Source of the DNA: Prosthecobacter gellanilyticus
Lineage (GTDB): Bacteria > Verrucomicrobiota > Verrucomicrobiia > Verrucomicrobiales > Verrucomicrobiaceae
Direction: 5' to 3'
Length of the DNA: 64,000 nt
NCBI RefSeq assembly: GCF_007992435.1
Contig: NZ_BKAG01000008.1
Coordinates: forward strand, 1 to 64,000
Shown here: positions 1 to 7,901 of the stretch, one piece after another
Layout of the letters: each line of letters opens with the position of its first letter
Numbering within the stretch: position 1 is the first letter of the stretch
The notes under the pieces: generated by a model
Databases searched by the model: none
What the model was told of the DNA's origin: nothing
Seen by the model: the letters and a program-made list of their open reading frames with translations, nothing else
Program-made: the position numbers and the translations under genes

Positions 1-33
1 GGGCGTCATCCCAGTCCAGCGTACGATGATGGA

Positions 34-954
34 TCACTTCGTCTTCTTCAGGTGGTGGTTGAAGAAGGTATCGCAGGCGGACACGCAGGTATCAAAGGCC
101 TTTTGCTGGCCGAGGAAGGCGTGGGGTGCCTGCGGGATGAGCGTGAGGCCGGTGGGAATGCCGAGTTTTTCCAGATCAACGCGGGCATCGTCCGCATGAG
201 TGCTGGCATCATCGAGTTCGCCGGCCATGAAGGCGAGAGGAGGATCGGTCTTCTCTAGATGATGACGTGGCGAAGCAAGCGCGTAGGTTTGTGGAATCTT
301 CTTCTGCGAATCACCGAGGAAGGTGCGGTAGAAGGGATCATCGGCCTTGCTGCTGAGTTCACCGATGCGTGCGCTTTCCAGATCACTCTGGGCACCCATG
401 GCCACGCAGGCCTGCACGGCGCTGGATTGATCCGCATTGCCACCTTCGCCTTCGAGTTCTTTCACTCCGCCACTTGTGCTGAGCAGCGCTGCGAGATGAC
501 CGCCTGCGGACAAGCCGGTGACACCGATGGAGTCTGACAGAATGCCGAACTTCTCGGCGTTGGCGCGGAGAAAGCGCACAGCTGCTTTGCAGTCCTGGAT
601 CGCAGCGGGAAACTTCGCCTCGCCACTAAGGCGATAGCTGATGGTCGCAGTCACATAACCTTTCGCGGCCAAGGCCTGCGCGAGGTTTGCCATGGAGTTG
701 CGATCGCCTTTGAACCAGCCGCCGCCATGGATGCAGATGATGGCAGGCAGCGGGTTGCCTGCCGCTTTGGGCCGCCAGAGGTCCAGTAGCATCTCGCGCT
801 CACCATAGGTAGCGTAGACGAGGGCTGGATGAGCATCGAGCGAAGAAGTGAGCTCGGAGGAAAGCTTGGTGGGTTCTGGCTTCGCTTTCGCTGGCTGCTG
901 AGCAGCGACGGTGGAAGCAAGAACGAGGGCGAAGAGGCAGGTGAGAGGTCGCAT
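34..954 (-). CDS. Secreted alpha/beta hydrolase (carboxylesterase, BD-FAE type)
   Basis: 306 residues. An N-terminal signal peptide (about residues 1-19, ending AAQ) indicates export. The alpha/beta-hydrolase core shows the oxyanion-hole motif HGGGW at 76-80, the nucleophile elbow GLSAGG at 147-152 (Ser149) and a late histidine in PHAF (His278). An acidic residue around 246-249 is the likely third triad member. This arrangement fits esterases that remove acyl groups from sugars or small esters; the substrate is not determined. It is the last gene of a minus-strand run starting with a sigma factor at 6602 and lies 5 bases after the oxidoreductase stop. That context suggests a role in carbohydrate side-chain removal (inference). 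Confidence 0.88.
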   Translation of the reverse strand: MRPLTCLFALVLASTVAAQQPAKAKPEPTKLSSELTSSLDAHPALVYATYGEREMLLDLWRPKAAGNPLPAIICIHGGGWFKGDRNSMANLAQALAAKGYVTATISYRLSGEAKFPAAIQDCKAAVRFLRANAEKFGILSDSIGVTGLSAGGHLAALLSTSGGVKELEGEGGNADQSSAVQACVAMGAQSDLESARIGELSSKADDPFYRTFLGDSQKKIPQTYALASPRHHLEKTDPPLAFMAGELDDASTHADDARVDLEKLGIPTGLTLIPQAPHAFLGQQKAFDTCVSACDTFFNHHLKKTK

Positions 955-959
955 GAGGA

Positions 960-2120
960 TCAGACTTTAACGTCCACCTTCGCACCACCTTGCTTCGCAG
1001 ATGCATAGATGGCTTCGACGATGCGGATGTCGCGCAGGCCCATGGCTCCATCGGCTTTGAAGGGTGTCTTGGTGGTGATGGATTTGGCGAACTCGTCCAG
1101 CAGTGTGGCGAGCTGAAGCGTGTTCTCGGCTTCGACTTCTTTTTTGTTGATGACGAGACGTTTGGCGTTGGGTTTGCCTGCGCCGCTCTGACCATAGACA
1201 CTGCCTTGCGGGAGGCCTGGCAGCACCTCGACACTGCCTTTGGGGCCAAGTGTGGTGCATTGGTGGAAGTTGTTGCTGTAGCTGGCACGGCAAAGGGCCT
1301 GGAAACCATCATCAAAGAGCAGTTCGAAGCTCATGGTTTCCTCCACGCCTTCGGGGAAGAAGTCTTTATGACGTGTGGTGGGGAAGCCGCGAACGGATAC
1401 GGGAACCTTGCCGGTGAGGTAGCAGGCGGCCTGCACGGGATACACGCCGGTGTCAAACATGGCACCGCCGCCCGCCATCTTGGGATCAAGCAGCCATTGC
1501 TTGATGTTCTTGCGCTTCTCCGGATCTGCGAGGCCGTTGGCATAGCCCCAGGAGAACTCGTAGTTGCCATTGGAGAGGTCGCCCACGGCACCGTTGCGCA
1601 GGGCTTCGATGGCCTTGATGTGATGCGGCTCCCAATGCAGGCGGTAGTTCACGCCGAGGAGCACGTTGGCTGCTTTCGCTGCCGCGATCATGGCCTCGCA
1701 CCGCTCGCTGTTGGTGGCCATGGGCTTTTCGCACATGACGTGCTTGCCTGCCTTCGCCGCCGCGATGCTGTGCTCAGCGTGGAGGCTGTTAGGCGTGACG
1801 ACGTGCACGATCTGGATGTCGGCGTTGTCAGCGAGCTTCGCCATGTCGGCATAACCAAAGATGTTCTTCTCGGAGAATCCGTATTGCTGTGCCCACTCAC
1901 GGCCTTTGGCAGCGTCACCTGTGATCGCTCCGGCGAAGTAGACGTTCTTCGCCGTCGGCAACTCAGGGGCGATGCTCTGTTTGCTGAAGCCGCCGAGGCC
2001 GCAAAGAGCCACGCCGAGCTTGCCCTCGCGGGCGCTTTGGGCACGAACCAGAGCATTGAGGCCGATGATGGCGGGAGCAGCGATCTTGATGAAGGAACGG
2101 CGTGAGGTGGGCGAGATCAT
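960..2120 (-). CDS. Tat-exported Gfo/Idh/MocA family oxidoreductase
   Basis: 386 residues. The N-terminus carries a twin-arginine motif (SRRSFIK, residues 6-12) followed by a hydrophobic stretch, so the folded protein with bound nucleotide is probably exported. The Rossmann fold begins around residue 35 (GVALCGLGG), and the conserved EKP motif of the family is at 131-133, with the catalytic lysine at 132. Family members oxidise, reduce or rearrange sugars and cyclitols with NAD(P); the substrate cannot be read from sequence. It lies between the sulfatase (33-base gap) and the esterase (5-base gap) in the minus-strand operon. Confidence 0.9.
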   Translation of the reverse strand: MISPTSRRSFIKIAAPAIIGLNALVRAQSAREGKLGVALCGLGGFSKQSIAPELPTAKNVYFAGAITGDAAKGREWAQQYGFSEKNIFGYADMAKLADNADIQIVHVVTPNSLHAEHSIAAAKAGKHVMCEKPMATNSERCEAMIAAAKAANVLLGVNYRLHWEPHHIKAIEALRNGAVGDLSNGNYEFSWGYANGLADPEKRKNIKQWLLDPKMAGGGAMFDTGVYPVQAACYLTGKVPVSVRGFPTTRHKDFFPEGVEETMSFELLFDDGFQALCRASYSNNFHQCTTLGPKGSVEVLPGLPQGSVYGQSGAGKPNAKRLVINKKEVEAENTLQLATLLDEFAKSITTKTPFKADGAMGLRDIRIVEAIYASAKQGGAKVDVKV

Positions 2121-2153
2121 GGTAGCAGGTGAGGTAGAGCGATGCGTGAAGTA

Positions 2154-3629
2154 TCAAGGATGACGATAAGCGGGATTGGCACGCAGGAGTTTGGTGTGCT
2201 GCTCTACCATCTCGGCGTGATCGGGTTTGGAGACGGTGTTGAAGAGCTCGTCAGGCTTGTTCTGGAAATAGCGGTAGAACTCGCGATCGATGAGCTTGCC
2301 ATCGAGGCTCCAGCCTTCATGCCATTCCACATAACGTGCCTTGGCGGTGCGCACGGCATAACCAATGATCGGGCTCTTCTTCGTGCCGCGATTGAAGACG
2401 TGATAAGCAGCTTCTTTCCAGGGTTGAGATGGATCCGTGAGCAAAGGTGCGAAGCTGCGGCCATCGGTGAGGGGCATCGCTGGCAGGCCACAGAGGTCTA
2501 ACAAGGTGGGAAAGACATCCACAGTCTCCGCCAGAGCGGAGCATCCGACGTTCGCCTGCTTGCCAGGAGCGCAGACGATGAGCGGACTGCGCGTGGCGCG
2601 TTCGTAGTTGGTGGACTTGGCCCACTGATCGAGATCGCCGAGATGCCAGCCGTGATCGCCCCAAAGCACGACGATGGTGTTCTTTTCGAGATCGAGCTCG
2701 CGCAGGGTTGCCAGCACCTTGCCGATCTGCGCATCGGTGTAGCTCGTGGCGGCGCAGTAGCCGTGAATGAGATGACGCACGGTGGCTTCATCATAGTCAG
2801 CGCCGGGACCGGTGGGGATATTGGACCAGCCTTTGAGGCCGTGATTGCGGGCCAGCTCAGGTGCCTTGGCGGGGAACTCAGGTTGCGGTGGCAGGGGGAG
2901 GGAAGCGCGGTCGTAGAGGCCCCAGTATTTCTTCGGCGCGACGAAGGGCAGGTGAGGTTTGTGAAAGCCGACGGCGAGCAGAAATGGCTTGTCCTTGTCG
3001 GCAGCGAGCTTCTTCAAGCGATCCACAGCGGTGTTTGCCAGCTCGCCATCGCGATAGCTTTCATCGGGAACGTCCAGCATCTCGAAGAAAGGGCCTCCTC
3101 CGTCTTCATCGGACTTCGCCGCCTTCTTGAGAGCTTTCAGTTCCTGGCGCTGCTCGAACTTAGATTTGGTGGAGTCGGCGGTTTTGGCCTCGGTGTGATA
3201 CTCAGGGGCTTTCGGATGCCACTCTTCATCCCAGGTGTCGCCACCACTGCCGTCCTCGGATTTGCCGTGCCAGATCTTGCCGAGCGAGACGGTGGCATAA
3301 CCACCTTCATGAAATGCTTTACCCATAGTCGAGGCATTCGCGACCTTCTGCCAGACATGCGGACCATAGACCTGCTGGGTGCGCTCGCTACGCAGAGAGG
3401 TGAGCAAGGCCACGCGTGAAGGGATGCAGACGGCGAATTGCACGTAGTGATGATCAAAGCGCACGCCGCGTGAGGCGAGGCTGTCCATGTGCGGTGTCTT
3501 CATGAAGTCCACGCCATAGCAGCCGAGCTGCGGGCGCAGGTCATCCACGGCGATGAAAAGCACATTGGGCTTCGCCGTGGCGATGCTCGCGCACAACGCG
3601 AGGAAGAGGATGATGTGAATGCGGATCAT
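2154..3629 (-). CDS. Secreted sulfatase, iduronate-2-sulfatase-like (S1 family)
   Basis: 491 residues from the chosen start. The frame stays open upstream to 3785, but only the ATG at 3629 gives a signal peptide (MIRIHIILFL onward, ending ATA) followed at once by the mature start KPNVLFIAVDDL. The metal-binding aspartates are D29/D30, and the formylglycine motif CIPSR is at 68-72, with Cys68 as the residue converted by the maturation enzyme. The FIAVDDLRPQLGCYG stretch is characteristic of iduronate-2-sulfatase relatives. The start codon overlaps the stop of the SMP-30 gene by 4 bases (3626-3629), implying translational coupling. It probably removes sulfate from polysaccharide sugars in the periplasm or outside the cell. 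Confidence 0.93.
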   Translation of the reverse strand: MIRIHIILFLALCASIATAKPNVLFIAVDDLRPQLGCYGVDFMKTPHMDSLASRGVRFDHHYVQFAVCIPSRVALLTSLRSERTQQVYGPHVWQKVANASTMGKAFHEGGYATVSLGKIWHGKSEDGSGGDTWDEEWHPKAPEYHTEAKTADSTKSKFEQRQELKALKKAAKSDEDGGGPFFEMLDVPDESYRDGELANTAVDRLKKLAADKDKPFLLAVGFHKPHLPFVAPKKYWGLYDRASLPLPPQPEFPAKAPELARNHGLKGWSNIPTGPGADYDEATVRHLIHGYCAATSYTDAQIGKVLATLRELDLEKNTIVVLWGDHGWHLGDLDQWAKSTNYERATRSPLIVCAPGKQANVGCSALAETVDVFPTLLDLCGLPAMPLTDGRSFAPLLTDPSQPWKEAAYHVFNRGTKKSPIIGYAVRTAKARYVEWHEGWSLDGKLIDREFYRYFQNKPDELFNTVSKPDHAEMVEQHTKLLRANPAYRHP

Positions 3630-4510
3630 GGCTGGCACTGGGTGATGTGGCAGGCGTCTTTGGTGGTCACAGCGAGCTTGCCAGCCGTGCCAAAGGAGAT
3701 GCTGGTGGGCTTGCCGAGCGTGTTCACGAAGCCGAGCACTTTGCCATCTAAGGAGATGATGCGGATGCCATCTCGCATGCAGCACCAGAGGCGGTCTTGG
3801 GGATCAAAGGCGAGACCATCGAGACCTTTCTCTAGGAAGGTGGCGAAGACCTCACGCGGGCCGAGGGCGCCATCGGCATTCACGGGAAGGCGGAACATGT
3901 TCGGCGTGCCGCTGTCGGTGATGAAGAGGTGCTTTTCATCGGGTGAGAGAGCGATTCCATTTGGCTTGTCGAAGCCATCTGCGGCCTTGCTGAGCTTCTT
4001 GGTGGCGGGATCGAAGCGGAAGACAAACTGGCCGTCGAGTTCCTTCACATCCTCTGGGCGTTGCTTGAAGAGGAAATCAGGATCGGTGAGCCAGAGCGTG
4101 CCGTCACTTTTGACGATCACGTCGTTAGGCCGGTTCAGGCGCTTGCCTTCGAACTTGTCGGCGAGGATCTCGACCATCTTACTGCTTTCATCCCAGCGTG
4201 TGAGGCAGCGATGAGTCTGCTCGACGACGTAGAATCCGCCTTTGCCATCAGGTCGGAAGGAGGTGGCCTCTGGTGAGTCGCTGCGCCACGTGACGAGACC
4301 GGTCTTTTCCGACCACTTGAAGGCGAGGTGATCGTGATGCGCGGCATAGTGCAGGGTATCGCCGATCCACTGCGCACCTTCACAACCCGCGTAACCGCTG
4401 CCGAGGGTCTTCCAGGAGGCACCTGGAGCGAAGATGCCGGGGACGTTGCACTCGACTGGCGTGTCAGCCAAGGCGCTGGCGGCGAGCAAAGAGAGGAGCA
4501 GGGCTTTCAT
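3626..4510 (-). CDS. Secreted SMP-30/gluconolactonase-like protein
   Basis: 294 residues with a short signal peptide (MKALLLSLLAASALA). This is a six-bladed propeller lactonase. The expected metal ligands are visible as Glu44 (CEGA), Asn129 (NRPND), Asn184 (KPNG) and Asp199 (ITDS), and the blade signature SDGTLWLTDP is present. Family members hydrolyse sugar lactones using calcium or zinc, so it could act on a lactone made by the oxidoreductase downstream (inference). It overlaps the FecR/LamG gene by 4 bases upstream and the sulfatase by 4 bases downstream, so all three are read as one coupled unit. Confidence 0.9.
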   Translation of the reverse strand: MKALLLSLLAASALADTPVECNVPGIFAPGASWKTLGSGYAGCEGAQWIGDTLHYAAHHDHLAFKWSEKTGLVTWRSDSPEATSFRPDGKGGFYVVEQTHRCLTRWDESSKMVEILADKFEGKRLNRPNDVIVKSDGTLWLTDPDFLFKQRPEDVKELDGQFVFRFDPATKKLSKAADGFDKPNGIALSPDEKHLFITDSGTPNMFRLPVNADGALGPREVFATFLEKGLDGLAFDPQDRLWCCMRDGIRIISLDGKVLGFVNTLGKPTSISFGTAGKLAVTTKDACHITQCQP

Positions 4511-6072
4511 TCGGGTCTGCCGTGTTCAAAGACGCTCCGCACCTCGTCCGCGGTGAGCACGGACTTGTAGATGGCGAACTCATCGATGGCACCATTGAGG
4601 TTGCGAATGGGGAAGAGATGTCCGGCAGTGGGCAGGCCCCAGTTACCGATTTCACAAGGGCCGAAGGTGATGTCGCGACCCGGCACATGGATCTTGGAAA
4701 CCTGACGACCGACCTCTTGCCCATCGAAGTACTGGGTGACCTTGCCGCTTTCATTGTCGTAGGTGACGGCGAGATGATGCCAGCGGCCGAGACTGTCCGC
4801 GGCGAAAACAGGTTTGCTGTAATACATTTGATTATACTTCACACTCTTTGGCGCATCGGCAGGGCGATACATGATGGAGAACATGAGGCTGCCATCCTCG
4901 TGGATCTGCCAGTGAGGCTCACCGTTGTCATAGCCATCCGTGAGCAGCAGCGAGTTGTACTTCTTGTCCACGCTGTCCACCTTCACCCAGCAGGCGAGCG
5001 TGATGGCGGAGTAGGTACCGTCGAGGTTCAGGCGCACGCGATCGCCAGGGCGCTTGAACTCGAGCGCGGCCTTTTCCGGCCAGCGGCCCTGGGTCCACTG
5101 CGCGCCCACGGCACCTCCATCACTACGGGGTTGGCGCGGTTCGGCAAAGTTGTTCACCATGCGATCCCAGCGGTCGTTTTCCCAGTGCTTGAAGGGGTAG
5201 TAGGCGATGAGGCGCGGATCTTTGCCCATCTGCTGAGACCATGATTGCCATTCGGCAAACCGCTGCTCCTGGCGCTGTTTCATGAGGCCCTGTAGTTCGC
5301 TGATGGGAAGGAAGTCCTGTGGCGTGACGGTGAGCTTAGCGGAGGTGAGGGACATGCCCTGCTTCAGGCTTTCGCGCTTGGATTCGGAGGTGTGGGCGAT
5401 GACTTCCCCATCGAAGACATGCACGGCGCTGGTGTCGTCCTTCACATTCAGCGCAAATTCGGTGCCGAGATCTTCCAGCTTCATGCCGGGGGCATGCATG
5501 AGGAAGCCTTTGGCCGCAGGTGGCACATGCACGCGCACGCGGCCGCTTTTGCAGCGGGCTTCCCAGGCGGAGATGACCTCGATCTCAGCAGCGCCTTCGA
5601 CCAAGGCTGTAGCACCGCTGAAGAACTCGATCTGCGCGAGACCCTTGCTGAGCTTGATGATACCGGGCGTGATCGTGTCGCCACTGCGCAGCGGGCTTTG
5701 CGCAAACTCGGCATTCATGGTCTGGCTGAGCATCGCGACGCCGTTGGAGGTCGCTTCCACTTCGGCGGGAGCTTCACGGGTCCAGAGAGCAAAACCCAGT
5801 GCGATGGCGGCTGCGGCAGCGAGAAGGGATTTGATCGGCAGACGAATAGGGACAGGCGAATGATTGGTTAGGCTATGAGGGTGTTTAGATTCGCCTGACA
5901 GCTTGCCGGTGCTGATCTGAGGTTGCTGAAGTAATCGTGCGTGTTGATCCGCGAGCTCGAGGTAGAAGCGACGTGCCTGCCAATCTTCGCGCAGGATGGC
6001 TTCGAGCTGGGCGTGTTGCTCGGGTGTGATCTCGCCATCGAGCTGGGCGTGGATGAGGGATTCGAGGTTCAT
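4507..6072 (-). CDS. FecR-type anti-sigma protein with C-terminal LamG domain
   Basis: 521 residues. A short cytoplasmic N-terminal region (1-50, INDEL-like LDGEITPEQHAQLEAIL) resembles the anti-sigma segment of FecR proteins. One membrane helix lies at about 82-97, a FecR domain at about 105-250, and a LamG/concanavalin A-like jelly roll at about 330-515. The topology suggests an outside sensor that binds a glycan and controls the sigma factor encoded just upstream, with a 4-base overlap at 6069-6072. Residues about 57-79, between the anti-sigma part and the membrane helix, are encoded by a copy of a dispersed palindromic repeat (5837-5900). Confidence 0.88.
   Translation of the reverse strand: MNLESLIHAQLDGEITPEQHAQLEAILREDWQARRFYLELADQHARLLQQPQISTGKLSGESKHPHSLTNHSPVPIRLPIKSLLAAAAAIALGFALWTREAPAEVEATSNGVAMLSQTMNAEFAQSPLRSGDTITPGIIKLSKGLAQIEFFSGATALVEGAAEIEVISAWEARCKSGRVRVHVPPAAKGFLMHAPGMKLEDLGTEFALNVKDDTSAVHVFDGEVIAHTSESKRESLKQGMSLTSAKLTVTPQDFLPISELQGLMKQRQEQRFAEWQSWSQQMGKDPRLIAYYPFKHWENDRWDRMVNNFAEPRQPRSDGGAVGAQWTQGRWPEKAALEFKRPGDRVRLNLDGTYSAITLACWVKVDSVDKKYNSLLLTDGYDNGEPHWQIHEDGSLMFSIMYRPADAPKSVKYNQMYYSKPVFAADSLGRWHHLAVTYDNESGKVTQYFDGQEVGRQVSKIHVPGRDITFGPCEIGNWGLPTAGHLFPIRNLNGAIDEFAIYKSVLTADEVRSVFEHGRPE
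5837..5900. repeat. Palindromic GGCAGACGAAT-type element inside the anti-sigma gene
   Basis: Reads GGCAGACGAAT, then AGGGACAGGCGAAT about 14 bases on, and ends with the inverted half ATTCGCCTGAC (5889-5899). The same pattern occurs between genes at 46067-46146 and 48861-48890, and a T-rich variant at 53661-53735. Here it is wholly inside the FecR/LamG frame and keeps it open, encoding a Pro/His/Ser-rich linker. Confidence 0.7.
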
Positions 6073-6602
6073 GCTAGACCCTCCGATTGAAGCTGGCGGC
6101 TGACGCAGTCATGCAGGCGCTGGCGCAGCAGCTCCAGATTGCGAAAGAGCGTGCGGCGGCTCATGTCGAAGCGCTGCATCATCTCCTCCGCGCCCTGGCG
6201 CAGAGCGTAGCGGCTGGTGACGAGTTCCTTGTCCTGCGGGGTGAGTTTGCTCAGACATCCGTCGAGCACACGCAGGCGCTCATCGAGCTGCGGTTCAATG
6301 TGCGTGCGCTCATTCGCGATGAGGTCCATCACGTCCTCGCTGAAGAGCAGGGGAGAGCGAGCGGACTTCTCGCGGTGCTTCTGCACTTGCAGGTAGGCGA
6401 AGCGGTAGGCCCAGGGGAGGAAGGGCCGCGTGGCATCGTATTGATCGAACTTCCGAAACAGCGCCACGCTGGTCTCCTGCAGGATGTCACGCGCATCGGC
6501 CTCGCAGGGCACGAGGCTGAAGATGTAGCGGAAGAGCTGGTCCTGATGCTGGGTGAGCAGCAGGATGAGGCTCTCCGTGGAGCTGGGAGGTTCGGCACTC
6601 AT
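6069..6602 (-). CDS. ECF-type RNA polymerase sigma factor
   Basis: 177 residues. Region 2 is visible at about 20-90 (QDQLFRYIFSLVP, DARDILQETSVALFRKFDQY, PWAYRFAYLQVQKHRE) and region 4 at about 120-170 (LSKLTPQDKELVTSRYA followed by an HTH ending SRRTLFRNLELLRQRL). This is the family seen in Verrucomicrobia and Planctomycetes as the first gene of FecR/LamG-linked clusters. Its stop overlaps the start of the anti-sigma gene by 4 bases. It most likely directs transcription of its own operon when the anti-sigma protein is released. The start lies 6 bases after a strong hairpin (6609-6646). Confidence 0.92.
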   Translation of the reverse strand: MSAEPPSSTESLILLLTQHQDQLFRYIFSLVPCEADARDILQETSVALFRKFDQYDATRPFLPWAYRFAYLQVQKHREKSARSPLLFSEDVMDLIANERTHIEPQLDERLRVLDGCLSKLTPQDKELVTSRYALRQGAEEMMQRFDMSRRTLFRNLELLRQRLHDCVSRQLQSEGLA

Positions 6603-6608
6603 GAAAGT

Positions 6609-6646
6609 GAGGCAGGGCAGGGTATCATCCCTTGTATCCCTGCCTC
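6609..6646 (-). promoter_or_regulatory. Hairpin in the leader of the sigma factor gene
   Basis: GAGGCAGGG (6609-6617) pairs perfectly with CCCTGCCTC (6638-6646), and inner bases extend the stem. It ends six bases before the sigma start codon and follows the ychF stop by about 37 bases. No T-run follows it on the minus strand, so a plain intrinsic terminator is unlikely. It may occlude the ribosome site or attenuate read-through from ychF. Confidence 0.4.
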
Positions 6647-6683
6647 AACTCGGAGAGTGCCAGACTATTTCGCAGAAAGTGGC

Positions 6684-7799
6684 TTAGACATTGAAGCGCC
6701 ACTCGACGACGTCGCCGTCGCGCATGACGTATTCCTTGCCTTCGATGCGGAGCTTGCCGGCCTCGCGGGCCTTGGCTTCAGAGCCGAGGGTGGTGAGGTC
6801 ATCGTAATGAACGATCTGCGCTGCGATGAAACCGCGCTCGAAGTCGCCATGAATGACGCCGGCAGCCTGCGGGGCCTTCATGCCTTTCGTGATGGTCCAG
6901 GCACGGGTTTCTTTCTCACCGGTGGTCAGGTAGGTCTGGAGGCCGAGCAGCGAATACACACTCTTGATGAGCTGGTTCACGCCGCTGTCCGTCACGCCGA
7001 GATCGGCGAGGTAGGCTTTCGCGTCTTCTTCAGGAAGGTCGACGAGCTCGTTCTCAATAGCAGCGCTAACGACGCAGGCACTGGCCGCATGGGCGTGGCT
7101 CACATACTCACGCACCTTGGCGACGAAGGCGTGCTTGTCCGGCTCCTTGGAGGCCGTGGCGAGATCGGCCTCGGCGACGTTGCAGGCATAGATGCAAGGC
7201 TTGCCGCTGAGTAGGAAGAAGGATTTGAGCAGCTTCTTTTCCTCATCATTGAGGTCGAGCGTGACCGCAGGCTTCATGGCATCCAGATGCGGCATGAGCT
7301 TCTGGCAGAGCGCGTGCTCAGCCTGGGCTTCTTTGATGCCGCGCTTGGCGTCTTTTTCAGACTTGTTGAGGCGCTTGCCCACGCTGTCCATGTCCGCCAG
7401 GATGAGCTCCGTGTTGATTACCTCGATGTCACGGATCGGGTCCACGCTGCCGTCCACGTGGGTGATGTCACCGCTCTCAAAGCAGCGCACCACGTGCACG
7501 ATGGCGTCCACCTCGCGGATGTGGCTGAGGAACTTGTTCCCAAGACCCTCACCCTGGCTGGCGCCTTTCACCAGTCCGGCGATGTCCACGAACTCGATGG
7601 CCGCAGGCACCAGTTTCTGGGAGCCGCTGAGCTTGGAGAGCACCGCGAGGCGCTCATCCGGCACGATGACGACGCCCTGGTTGGGCTCGATGGTGCAGAA
7701 AGGGTAGTTGGCTGCCTCCGCCTTGCGGGTGCGGGTGACAGCATTGAAGAGAGTGGATTTGCCTACGTTGGGCAGGCCGACGATTCCAGCTTGGAGCAT
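6684..7799 (-). CDS. ychF: Redox-regulated ribosome-binding ATPase YchF
   Basis: 371 residues. The true start is the ATG at 7799; the frame stays open upstream only as antisense of the gene at 7902-9227. The Obg-like G domain shows GLPNVGKST (8-16), the switch region with Asp-Ile-Ala-Gly-Leu, and the diagnostic NVAE in place of the usual NKxD, which shifts specificity toward ATP. A C-terminal TGS domain ends at VEWRFNV. Length matches the family (about 363 residues). It is an almost universal housekeeping protein that associates with the ribosome, and is separate from the operon downstream. Confidence 0.97.
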   Translation of the reverse strand: MLQAGIVGLPNVGKSTLFNAVTRTRKAEAANYPFCTIEPNQGVVIVPDERLAVLSKLSGSQKLVPAAIEFVDIAGLVKGASQGEGLGNKFLSHIREVDAIVHVVRCFESGDITHVDGSVDPIRDIEVINTELILADMDSVGKRLNKSEKDAKRGIKEAQAEHALCQKLMPHLDAMKPAVTLDLNDEEKKLLKSFFLLSGKPCIYACNVAEADLATASKEPDKHAFVAKVREYVSHAHAASACVVSAAIENELVDLPEEDAKAYLADLGVTDSGVNQLIKSVYSLLGLQTYLTTGEKETRAWTITKGMKAPQAAGVIHGDFERGFIAAQIVHYDDLTTLGSEAKAREAGKLRIEGKEYVMRDGDVVEWRFNV

Positions 7800-7901
7800 A
7801 AGGGCGGCGAGGATCGTGCCCCTGAGCCGGTGCGCAATCGAAAAAGCGGGTTGATTCCGGGGTGAAGAACCGGCTTTGGCCTCCGTTTCTCCTCCTCCGC
7901 T

